From NCBI GenBank assembly GCA_947476185.1, contig CANJPX010000023.1:1-45420 (forward strand): a stretch of 45,420 bases of DNA, in the 5' to 3' direction. The position numbers were made by a program, and so were the translations under genes. Shown piece by piece: positions 9,601 to 15,533 of the stretch (position 1 is the first letter of the stretch; every line of letters begins with the position of its first letter). The stretch is from Bacteroidota bacterium. GTDB taxonomy: Bacteria; Bacteroidota; Bacteroidia; 2-12-FULL-35-15. A model generated the notes under the pieces. It worked only from the letters and a program-made list of their open reading frames with translations, ran no database searches and was not told the DNA's origin.

Positions 9601-10017
9601 CCTACGCAAGATCGCACCAACTGGCATTCAGCTGCGGAAGCAGTTGGTTTTGCAACTCCTGCCTATAAAAACTCACAATACAATGATGCCGGAGAAACTG
9701 ACAATTCGATTGAAATTACTCCCGAAGTATTTTCCCCTGACGAAGACGGGATCAATGATGTGGTGAATATTAATTATCATTTCGATACCCCTGGTTTTAC
9801 AGCAAATGTTTTAGTTTACGATAGTAAAGGGCGAATTGTAAAACATCTTATTCAAAATGAATTGCTTGGTGTCAGAGGAACTTTTTCTTGGGATGGAATA
9901 AGTGATGGTCGTGAAAAAGCACGCATCGGCATCTATATTTTTTACTTCGAGGTATTTGATCTGTCAGGTAACGTAAAGCATTACAAAAAGACCTGTGTTT
10001 TGGCCGGGAAGTTATAG
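6601..10017 (+). CDS. large exported lamin-tail-domain / Ig-like protein
   Basis: A signal peptide (residues 1-21, RSVLFLFLFITSLASAQ) is followed by a beta-rich N-terminal region. Ig-like (Big_5/SbsC-type) modules with DLTAPAIVSS and VIFNENVD-type strands then alternate with three lamin-tail domains beginning DIIINEIFADPSP, DVVINEIMADPDP and DIVINEILFDP. The C-terminus starts FSPDEDGINDVV, contains FSWDGISDG and IGIYIFYFEVFD, and resembles the FlgD-like/CHU-type end of Bacteroidota surface proteins. It is probably exported across the outer membrane, perhaps by T9SS, but I cannot assign the sorting class. An ATG 9 bases downstream (MRSVLF) is an equally good start. Its 3' end is duplicated at 10854-10931. 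Confidence 0.8.
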   Translation: MILMRSVLFLFLFITSLASAQVTDNFSDGDFTTSPAWAGDATEFIVNASQQLQLNNTVAGASYLSTASPGASIDNFQWNFYIKQSFSPSSSNYGRVYLVSDQANLEGSLNGYYLQFGEALSLDAVELFRQTGLTSTSVCRGTNGQIAAAFAIGVKVTRDASGNWSLFVDPIGGTAYGLEASGTDNTYTSSSFFGVATVYTATYSTKFYFDDFYNGAIIVDLTAPAIVSSSVLSNTAVDVIFNENVDLTTSQTLTNYSADNGLGNPSAAVRDATNLSLVHLTFASLFSSGLLNTLTVTNVQDLSANAITTANTTFTYLAPVTAVYRDIIINEIFADPSPVVGLPAVEFVEIFNRSTNAFNLNGWQFTDGTSTATLSSYILAPNAYLILCPIADTALFSPFGSRMGVSSFPSLNNTGDNLKLLDNTISYIDSVNYLDSWYQDVVKKGGGWTLELINPNAPFGCPASTNWIASTDVSGGTPGIQNSVYSAVADIVSPTISSVTVVDSTHITVCFSEALDASQIAVPANYSISDGIGNPLADTSNATLTCVELVLGTSLQSDSTYTLTLTNLSDCSGNILTAAITTFSYYIVKPFDVVINEIMADPDPIVTILPNDEYVELYNKTAFPINLNNWKFSAGTNTKILPSMIIPADSFIVLTSAAGLAGMPSGINAVALVSFPALTNTGQILKLQSPQGMIISNVAYTDAWYQDAVKKDGGYSLEQIDPANPCAGMNNWRASNNMDGGTPGKQNSVYANNPDNTPPQVVRVGVIAQDTIQLYFNEALDSASMLNPAIYTIDNSIGNPVQVKVVAPDFKSVKLALASSLSVGIIYTITVNNAITDCVGNALGTDNSARFAIPEPALPNDIVINEILFDPKTSGVDFVEIYNRSNKVIDLKTITLSEFDTINNVITSPESISTDGYLIFPQEYIVLSENGAVIKTQYNTTNPEGFLDMNNLPAMNIDGGTVCLSTSTDIIDNFKYYADMHFGLLNDTKGISLERIDFDRPTQDRTNWHSAAEAVGFATPAYKNSQYNDAGETDNSIEITPEVFSPDEDGINDVVNINYHFDTPGFTANVLVYDSKGRIVKHLIQNELLGVRGTFSWDGISDGREKARIGIYIFYFEVFDLSGNVKHYKKTCVLAGKL

Positions 10018-10296
10018 ATTATTTTTTCGGATAATTTCAAACATAAAAAAACCTCAACGAAATCAATTGTTGAGGTTTTAATTTGTTCCCACCTTTTTTA
10101 TTCCTTCATGAACTTAATTGTTTTTCCTGTCTTCCTGTCTTTAAGGAAATACACCCCTGTTTTGAAGTTGAAAATGTTGAGGACTTCCTTTTCATCTATT
10201 TTACGCACTACCAATACCTCGCCCAATACATTCGTTATTTCAATGGTTGTTGGTTTTGTTGTTTCAATTGTTAACTGATCTATTGCAGGATTCGGA
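9940..10296. repeat. segmental duplication, copy A
   Basis: This covers the last 25 codons of the lamin-tail gene, the shared terminator, and the C-terminal coding end of the 10098-10754 gene. Nearly the same sequence in the same order recurs at 10854-11208, offset by about 912-914 bases. The shared parts are obvious by eye, including CTGTCAGGTAA, the CCTCAAC terminator stem and TTCCTTCATGAACTTAATTG. Confidence 0.85.
10049..10080. terminator. bidirectional terminator, copy A
   Basis: The 10-bp stem AAACCTCAAC/GTTGAGGTTT lies between convergent stops, with A and T tracts on its two sides, so it can serve both the lamin-tail gene (plus) and the 10098-10754 gene (minus). Confidence 0.85.
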
Positions 10297-10754
10297 GCAA
10301 CGCTCAATGTAACATCACTCAACGGGAGACTACTTATAGAAGTAACAAGACAGCCACCTGCCGGAGCTTGGCTGTAATCATAATGAATGCTAGCACAGGT
10401 GTCGTAGTAAGGAATACCACCTAATATATGCAAAATAGCCATCGGTTCGTAAAGGATTTGGTGAATACCTCCGTTCATATTAAGTGTGGCACCTGCTTTT
10501 ACATAAATTGAATCTATCCCTCCCCCAGTGGTCATCACAGCACCCGATTCGAGGTACACAGTAAACGAACCCCCGTTTGTAATAAGTGAATCTCCCGAAC
10601 AAACCCATTGAGGAGTAAAGCCGCCATTTACAAGTTGAGTGTTGCTCACCACAGCGGCACTGGGCGGAATAATAGGATTACATTGTCCGTAAGTTTTTAA
10701 GGAAAGAGTGCAAACAGCAAACAATAAAAACGAAGTAAAAACATTTTTTTTCAT
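10098..10754 (-). CDS. small T9SS type-A cargo protein
   Basis: Exported protein of 218 residues. The signal peptide is MKKNVFTSFLLFAVCTLSLK..YGQ. A short beta-helix-like region follows, with repeated GGSFTVYLESGA, GGGIDSIYVKAGA and NMNGG words that look like a surface-protein solenoid. The last 68 residues or so (PNPAIDQLTIETTKPTTIEI to KTIKFMKE) are a T9SS type-A sorting domain, almost the same as that of the 11010-13295 protein. A longer in-frame ATG exists at 10859, but it falls inside a duplicated pseudogene fragment; the signal peptide decides for 10754. The function of the mature part is unknown. Confidence 0.8.
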   Translation of the reverse strand: MKKNVFTSFLLFAVCTLSLKTYGQCNPIIPPSAAVVSNTQLVNGGFTPQWVCSGDSLITNGGSFTVYLESGAVMTTGGGIDSIYVKAGATLNMNGGIHQILYEPMAILHILGGIPYYDTCASIHYDYSQAPAGGCLVTSISSLPLSDVTLSVAPNPAIDQLTIETTKPTTIEITNVLGEVLVVRKIDEKEVLNIFNFKTGVYFLKDRKTGKTIKFMKE

Positions 10755-10853
10755 AAGTCGATTTGTATTCATAAGTTGAAATATATTTAAAATGTTTTGA
10801 AGTACAAGTATAAGGAAAGTTTTTAACCTTTCTATTTCGCCTCTGACACTAAA

Positions 10854-10931
10854 TTTCATTTCGAATTATTGGATCTGTCAGGTAATGTAAAGTATTTCAA
10901 AAAGACCTGTGTATTTGCCGGGAAGTTATAG
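10854..10931 (+). pseudogene. orphan duplicated 3' end of the lamin-tail gene
   Basis: Twenty-five codons and a stop translate as FHFELLDLSGNVKYFKK, then TCVFAGKL. This matches the end of the lamin-tail protein (FYFEVFDLSGNVKHYKK, TCVLAGKL). No start codon or upstream gene body is present, so it is a coding relic left by the local duplication. Confidence 0.85.
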
Positions 10932-10959
10932 ATTCTATATTCAAATAATTTCAGACATA

Positions 10960-10997
10960 AAAAAACCTCAACAAAATCAATTGTTGAGGTTTTTTTT
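10960..10997. terminator. terminator, copy B
   Basis: A 15-bp stem (AAAAAACCTCAACAA with TTGTTGAGGTTTTTT) with a 6-base loop. It ends the minus-strand 11010-13295 gene and is the duplicate of the hairpin at 10049-10080. Confidence 0.88.
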
Positions 10998-11009
10998 GTT
11001 CCCACCTTT

Positions 11010-13295
11010 TTATTCCTTCATGAACTTAATTGTTATTCCTGTCTTCATATCTTTAAGGAAATACACTCCTGAATTGAAGCTGGAAATATTGATTACTTCC
11101 TTTTTATCAATTTTACGATCAACCAATATCTCGCCCAGTACATTTATTATTTCAATGGTTGTAGGTTTTGTTGTTTCGATTGTCAACTGATCTTTTACAG
11201 GATTTGGATAGAGCATAAATGCATTATCATTTGAATAATCCTGGATACCCACATTCAGAATGGTGATACAAGACGAAGTATCAATTCCACATCCTGTCTG
11301 GCTCACGATTACAGCATAACTTCCATTAACCGGCACATTAAATGCCTGATTTGTTTCTCCTACTAAAATACTATCCGTGGTACAATCGATCCATTGGTAA
11401 GTCGCTCCGATTGCATTTGATGTGAACAATGATCCTGTTACGGTTACCGATGAGTCAATTAATCCGACTACAAAGTTTTGAGGAAGCGTGACAGTATTTC
11501 CGTGACCATCATCAAATGTCCAATTAACAACGTGTACTCCAAGAGTTGTATAGGTTAATGGATCGGTAGTTGTTCCGGTAACAATTCCTGAACAAATATC
11601 TGTCGCTGTTGGAATAACGGTTGCTGTTAAGCTACAGTGACCGTTTACATCTGGCAAGGAAAGTACTGGAAAGTCTGCACATGGCATAATTCCCGGAAAA
11701 GTTTGTGTTTGTCCACCGTATATTACACCCGAAAGGATTACGCCCCCGTTGCATTGTAAAGAATAAGCAAATTGATTATCGTTCCATTGGCCAACCGTAC
11801 TCACAAAAAACGTATAAGGGCCAGCTAATGAGGAAACAGTGACAACTTGTGCACCACAACAACCTGTTGCTATTACTGAGCCGGATGAATCAAATAAATT
11901 CCATCCCGATTCTTCCATCCACCCCATCGGTGTAATGGTGATTGTTAAAATACCTGGGACTGTATAGGAATTGGGTGCCGGAGCAATTGTGTCAACCAAT
12001 ATTACATTTTGAGTTTGTGTGGACAAATTTCCATTGCCGTCATTATATGTCCATGTGATCACGCTAGTACCAAATGTGCTAATTATTAATGGGTCGGTCG
12101 TGGTTGCCGTTATTGTTCCGGCGCAATTATCTGTTGCAGTCGGAATAATTGAAACCGATACTGAACATTCGCCAATTACATCTGGTAAACTTGAAAGATT
12201 TGCTACCGGAGCCATTGTATCATTAACAATCACATTTTGGTTTTGGGTGGTAATATTTCCATGACCATCGTTATACTTCCATACGATCACATGTATTCCA
12301 GGAGTGCCGTATGTAATGGGGTCTGTTGTTGTGCCGAATATGGCTCCAATACAATCATCTGTCGCTGTTGGAACAAGGCTTACAGAAGCGGTGCATTGGC
12401 CGGTAATATCCGGTAAACTTATTGAATCCGCCATTGGAGCTATCGTGTCAACAATTATTACGTTTTGGATTTGAGTAGAAATATTTCCATGACCGTCATC
12501 GTATGTCCATGTAATTATGTGGCTCCCCACCGTGCTAAAGCTTAAAGAATCTAATGTGCTTCCGATTATTATTCCTGAACAATTATCAGTTGCTGTTGGC
12601 ACAAGGGTTGAACTAGCTCCGCACTGGCCATATATATTTGGTAAACTTAATGAATCGGCAACAGGGGCGATAGGGTCTGTAACGATTATATTTTGGGTTT
12701 GTGTTAAAATATTTCCACTTCCATCATCAAAGTTCCATGTGATAATATGTGTGCCCATTGTGCTATAGCTTAATGGGTCTGTTGTAGTGCCAATAATAGT
12801 TCCAGCACAGCTGTCGGTTGCCGTTGGCGGAATACCTGCTGTGACAGAGCACAGACCAGTCAAATCAGGTAATAAATAATTTGGCGTAAAACTAGAACAT
12901 GTCAAAATTCCTGGATGATTTTGTGTCTCTCCTCCATTTAGAACTCCTGAAAGAATTACAGAGCCATTGCATTCTATGGAAAAGGCAAATTGATTATCAT
13001 TCCATTCGCCTAAGGTGCTCGCCCAAAAGGTATAGGGTCCCGCTATTGAATAAATGGAATCAATATGTGCCCCGCAGCAGCCGGTTGCAATAACAGCCCC
13101 TGATGCGTTAAAGAAATTCCATCCTGACTCATCCATCCACCCCAATGGTGTTATAGTAATGGTTATTAGATTTGGTGACTCTGTATAGGAATTAGGAATT
13201 GGGGGGCTAAGATCCGGAGTACATTGTGCCTTTACATTTTGAAATGTAAATAATAGTAGACAAAGAAATGAAATTTGGAGTATTTGTTTTTTCAT
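11010..13295 (-). CDS. repeat-rich T9SS type-A surface protein with HYR-like repeats
   Basis: Secreted protein of 761 residues with signal peptide MKKQILQISFLCLLLFTFQNVKAQ. Order of modules: a domain with WMDESGWNFFNASGAVIATG; four tandem repeats of about 75 residues of the HYR type (LPDxxGxC, PTATDxC, ITWxxDDGxGN, VDTIAP); a second copy of the first domain (WMEESGWNLFDSSGSVIATG); a fifth HYR-like repeat; an Ig-like module with GATYQWIDC; and a T9SS type-A tail (LYPNPVKDQLTIETT to IKFMKE). Such proteins are typically adhesin-like and act at or beyond the outer membrane; no binding partner is visible. The sorting tail is shared with 10098-10754 through the local duplication. Confidence 0.85.
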   Translation of the reverse strand: MKKQILQISFLCLLLFTFQNVKAQCTPDLSPPIPNSYTESPNLITITITPLGWMDESGWNFFNASGAVIATGCCGAHIDSIYSIAGPYTFWASTLGEWNDNQFAFSIECNGSVILSGVLNGGETQNHPGILTCSSFTPNYLLPDLTGLCSVTAGIPPTATDSCAGTIIGTTTDPLSYSTMGTHIITWNFDDGSGNILTQTQNIIVTDPIAPVADSLSLPNIYGQCGASSTLVPTATDNCSGIIIGSTLDSLSFSTVGSHIITWTYDDGHGNISTQIQNVIIVDTIAPMADSISLPDITGQCTASVSLVPTATDDCIGAIFGTTTDPITYGTPGIHVIVWKYNDGHGNITTQNQNVIVNDTMAPVANLSSLPDVIGECSVSVSIIPTATDNCAGTITATTTDPLIISTFGTSVITWTYNDGNGNLSTQTQNVILVDTIAPAPNSYTVPGILTITITPMGWMEESGWNLFDSSGSVIATGCCGAQVVTVSSLAGPYTFFVSTVGQWNDNQFAYSLQCNGGVILSGVIYGGQTQTFPGIMPCADFPVLSLPDVNGHCSLTATVIPTATDICSGIVTGTTTDPLTYTTLGVHVVNWTFDDGHGNTVTLPQNFVVGLIDSSVTVTGSLFTSNAIGATYQWIDCTTDSILVGETNQAFNVPVNGSYAVIVSQTGCGIDTSSCITILNVGIQDYSNDNAFMLYPNPVKDQLTIETTKPTTIEIINVLGEILVDRKIDKKEVINISSFNSGVYFLKDMKTGITIKFMKE

Positions 13296-13723
13296 GTTAT
13301 GTTTATTTAAAAAGTAAAACCGTTTTTAAAATTTTAACAAGCTGTTTGTTTTTTTGTGCTAAATGTAATAATTAATATGAAAAAAAAATATGACATTTGT
13401 TTGTTTTGACAATGGTATCAAGGGTTTGCTTTGTGACTTAAGTCATATTAATTAGGCTTTGATCCATATGATTTTTTATCAGGATTGAACTAATCCACAC
13501 GCAAAGGCTTATCTGTATTGAATCGCATGGGTAATCGCAGAAAATGTTTCTGTTGTGAAAAATGAATCAGAATGCGTTTGGGATACCAGGTGAAAGTTGT
13601 GAAAATGCAGAGAATGGTGTGTGTTTTATTAGAATAAAAATTCATGAAAATTAGAAAGAATTATAAAAACGAATATTTTTTATGGAAAAAGCAATTTTTT
13701 AAAAATAGTGCTCCAAAATAAAG
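13296..13723. other. AT-rich intergenic region with a 12-bp palindrome
   Basis: No gene seen. At 13434-13445 TGACTTAAGTCA is a perfect palindrome. With its flanks (TGTGA, 6 bases, TCATA) it resembles a Crp/Fnr-family operator, about 140 bases upstream of the 11010-13295 gene. I found no clear TAnnTTTG promoter for that gene. The rest is low-complexity A/T sequence. Confidence 0.35.
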
Positions 13724-13765
13724 AAAGGGCATCAGCCATATTTTAATATATAACCGATGACCTTT
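13724..13765 (-). terminator. terminator of the aldehyde dehydrogenase gene
   Basis: Read on the minus strand, an 18-position stem (AAAGGTCATCGG to GGCTGATGCCCTTT) has one mismatch and three G-U pairs around a 6-base loop. It is followed by CTTTATTTT and lies 20 bases after the dehydrogenase stop. Confidence 0.75.
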
Positions 13766-13784
13766 GAGTAATTATAGTAAAATG

Positions 13785-15230
13785 CTATTTCAGTTTTATA
13801 CAAACATTCTTTGGCTCCGTAAAGAAGTGAAGTGCTTCAAAACCACCTTCACGTCCAACTCCCGAACTTTTTACTCCTCCGAATGGAGTTCTGAGGTCGC
13901 GCAACAACCAGCAATTTATCCATACAATTCCGGCATGTATATTATTTGCGATACGGTGTGCACGTGTTAGATTTTCTGTCCAAACAGTAGATGCTAAACC
14001 GTATTGGGTAGCGTTTGCATAAAGTAATGCTTCTTCCTCTGTATCAAAAGGCATAATAGTTACAACCGGTCCGAAAATTTCTTCCAGGTTAGTTCTGCAA
14101 TTATATGTTAAGCCTTCAATAACTGTTGGAGCGATATAATATCCTTCAGAAAATGCTCCTTCCAGCTTCACCTGAACCCCACCGCAAAGTACTTTTCCTC
14201 CTTCTTGTTTCGCCAATTCAACATACGATAAAACTTTTTCCATATGAGGTTTAGAAACAACAGCACCTAATCTGGTATCTTCTGCTGCAGGATCTCCGAC
14301 TTTCATTTTTTGTACGTGAGCAACGAATTCAGTTTTAAATTTCTCGTATATTGAACGTTCAACTAAAATGCGTGAGCCGCAAAGACATATCTGCCCTTGG
14401 TTTGAAAAGGAGGACTGTAAAGTTGTTTTCATCATTTTTTCAAAATCGCAATCTGCAAAAATGATGTTCGGATTTTTTCCGCCAAGTTCTAATGATAATT
14501 TTTTGAACATCGGAGCGGCAACTCTTGCAATTTCAGCTCCTGTTTTTGTTCCTCCTGTAAAAGAGATAAGGGGAATATCCGGATGTGATGTAATCGCTGA
14601 ACCTACTTTATGTCCATAGCCATGAATTATGTTTAAGACCCCTTTTGGTAAACCGGCCTCGATGCATAGTTCTGAAAGCAAATAAGCTGTCATGGGTGTA
14701 ATTTCGGAGGGTTTCGCCACGACACAATTTCCTGCTGCAATTGCCGGAGCAATCTTCCATGTAAATAAATAGAGTGGTAAATTCCAAGGTGAGATGCAAC
14801 CTGCAACACCAACCGGAGTTCTCACAGTATAGTTGATCGCAGTATCTTCCATTGAATGGCTTTCGGAAGCGAAGTGTAATATACCTGTTGCGTAAAAATG
14901 AAAATTTTCTGCAGCACGTGGAATGTCAACCATTTTAGCTAATGAAACTGGCTTCCCATTATCCGTTGATTCAGCAATTGCCAAACGATTCCGGTTTTTT
15001 TCAATCAAAGAGGAGATGGAAAGCATGATGCGTGAGCGCTCCGCTTTTGGTGTGTTGCTCCAGGATGGGAAGGCCTTTAAAGCAGCTTGCGTGGCTAATT
15101 CTACATCACGTTCATCCGAATCAGGGATGAGTGAATATACTTTTCCCGTTGCCGGATTATAATTATCGATGTAGGATTTTCCAACCGGAGCGATTAGTTC
15201 ACCGTTAATATAGTTTTTGATAGATAGCAT
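13785..15230 (-). CDS. aldehyde dehydrogenase, aminomuconate-semialdehyde type
   Basis: NAD(P)-dependent oxidation of an aldehyde to an acid in the cytoplasm. ALDH marks: ISPWN (146-150), VVAKPSE with Lys173, FTGGTKTG, the general base Glu248 in LELGGKNP, and catalytic Cys282 in NQGQICLCGS. The 481-residue length and VRTPVGVAGCISPWNLPLY resemble 2-aminomuconate/2-hydroxymuconate semialdehyde dehydrogenases of kynurenine or aromatic degradation. No other gene of those pathways is in the window, so the substrate is uncertain. It is divergent from the sensor kinase gene. Its leader contains a terminator only 32 bases upstream and a structured element beyond it. Confidence 0.85.
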   Translation of the reverse strand: MLSIKNYINGELIAPVGKSYIDNYNPATGKVYSLIPDSDERDVELATQAALKAFPSWSNTPKAERSRIMLSISSLIEKNRNRLAIAESTDNGKPVSLAKMVDIPRAAENFHFYATGILHFASESHSMEDTAINYTVRTPVGVAGCISPWNLPLYLFTWKIAPAIAAGNCVVAKPSEITPMTAYLLSELCIEAGLPKGVLNIIHGYGHKVGSAITSHPDIPLISFTGGTKTGAEIARVAAPMFKKLSLELGGKNPNIIFADCDFEKMMKTTLQSSFSNQGQICLCGSRILVERSIYEKFKTEFVAHVQKMKVGDPAAEDTRLGAVVSKPHMEKVLSYVELAKQEGGKVLCGGVQVKLEGAFSEGYYIAPTVIEGLTYNCRTNLEEIFGPVVTIMPFDTEEEALLYANATQYGLASTVWTENLTRAHRIANNIHAGIVWINCWLLRDLRTPFGGVKSSGVGREGGFEALHFFTEPKNVCIKLK

Positions 15231-15261
15231 AGTGTTGTAAAAATACTAAATTATCGTAAAT

Positions 15262-15292
15262 AAAAAGAGGTTCTCTTCAGAACCTCTTTTTT
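15262..15292 (-). terminator. orphan terminator upstream of the aldehyde dehydrogenase gene
   Basis: The 12-bp stem AAAAAGAGGTTC/GAACCTCTTTTT closes a 6-base loop and has T-rich sequence on both strands. It lies in the divergent promoter region and follows no known gene in either direction. It must end a small RNA or leader transcript, or be a relic. Confidence 0.75.
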
Positions 15293-15418
15293 CATTGTTA
15301 ATCTGCACGAAATCCATCCGGTGGGAATGTTGAAGCATCAATTAACAATGATCTTTACTAAACAAACACATTTTTTTGAAAACGATTTTTCTATAAATAA
15401 ATTTTCTGTAGAAATTTC
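15262..15418 (-). ncRNA. candidate leader RNA or small RNA upstream of the aldehyde dehydrogenase gene
   Basis: On the minus strand a -7 box (TATCTTTG, 15424-15431) is followed by an AT-rich stretch. Next comes a perfect 10-bp outer stem, CATTGTTAAT with ATTAACAATG (15341-15350 with 15293-15302), enclosing 38 more GC-rich bases with CCCACCGGATGGATTTCG. After six A comes the terminator at 15262-15292, then the dehydrogenase start 32 bases later. Closed stem, terminator and gene is the layout of a riboswitch or attenuator, but it also suits a free small RNA of about 155 bases. The enclosed part also reads as a short protein end (ASTFPPDGFRAD and stop), so a gene relic is a third option. Confidence 0.4.
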
Positions 15419-15423
15419 TAAAG

Positions 15424-15431
15424 CAAAGATA
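15424..15431 (-). promoter_or_regulatory. -7 box for the aldehyde dehydrogenase leader
   Basis: TATCTTTG on the minus strand fits TAnnTTTG. There is no TTG at the right distance upstream; that position (15449-15456) overlaps the first TGTTAA repeat of the divergent operator. Confidence 0.45.
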
Positions 15432-15452
15432 TATTGCTTTTCAGGAAATAGG

Positions 15453-15489
15453 TGTTAACACGATGTTAATCTCTGTTAAATTATGTTAA
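15453..15489 (+). promoter_or_regulatory. four phased TGTTAA repeats, likely response-regulator box
   Basis: TGTTAA occurs at 15453, 15464, 15474 and 15484, that is every 10-11 bases on one face of the helix. OmpR/PhoB-family regulators bind such tandem direct repeats; B. subtilis PhoP uses TTAACA repeats with 11-base spacing. The array ends 27 bases before the -7 box of the sensor kinase gene, filling the place of the missing -33 element. Confidence 0.65.
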
Positions 15490-15516
15490 GGGCAAGACCT
15501 TCATATGTGAAAGGCT

Positions 15517-15524
15517 TATTTTTG
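15517..15524 (+). promoter_or_regulatory. -7 box of the two-component operon
   Basis: TATTTTTG matches TAnnTTTG exactly and ends 9 bases before the ATG at 15534. It lies inside the longer open frame that begins at 15483, which argues for the downstream start. Confidence 0.6.
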
Positions 15525-15533
15525 TATACCCTA

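Larger units (their letters stand above)
10854..11208. repeat. segmental duplication, copy B
   Basis: Partner of 9940-10296 in direct orientation. It contains the lamin-tail relic, a second copy of the terminator and the C-terminal coding end of the 11010-13295 gene. The genes diverge completely outside the copies. Confidence 0.85.

Noticed and set aside
10755..10859. N-terminal extension of the 10098-10754 protein to an ATG at 10859
   Set aside because: The extension runs into the duplicated gene relic, and the signal peptide starts cleanly at 10754.
15483..15533. ATG at 15483 as the start of the sensor kinase
   Set aside because: It lies in the last TGTTAA repeat and upstream of a perfect -7 box, so it is probably not transcribed with the gene.
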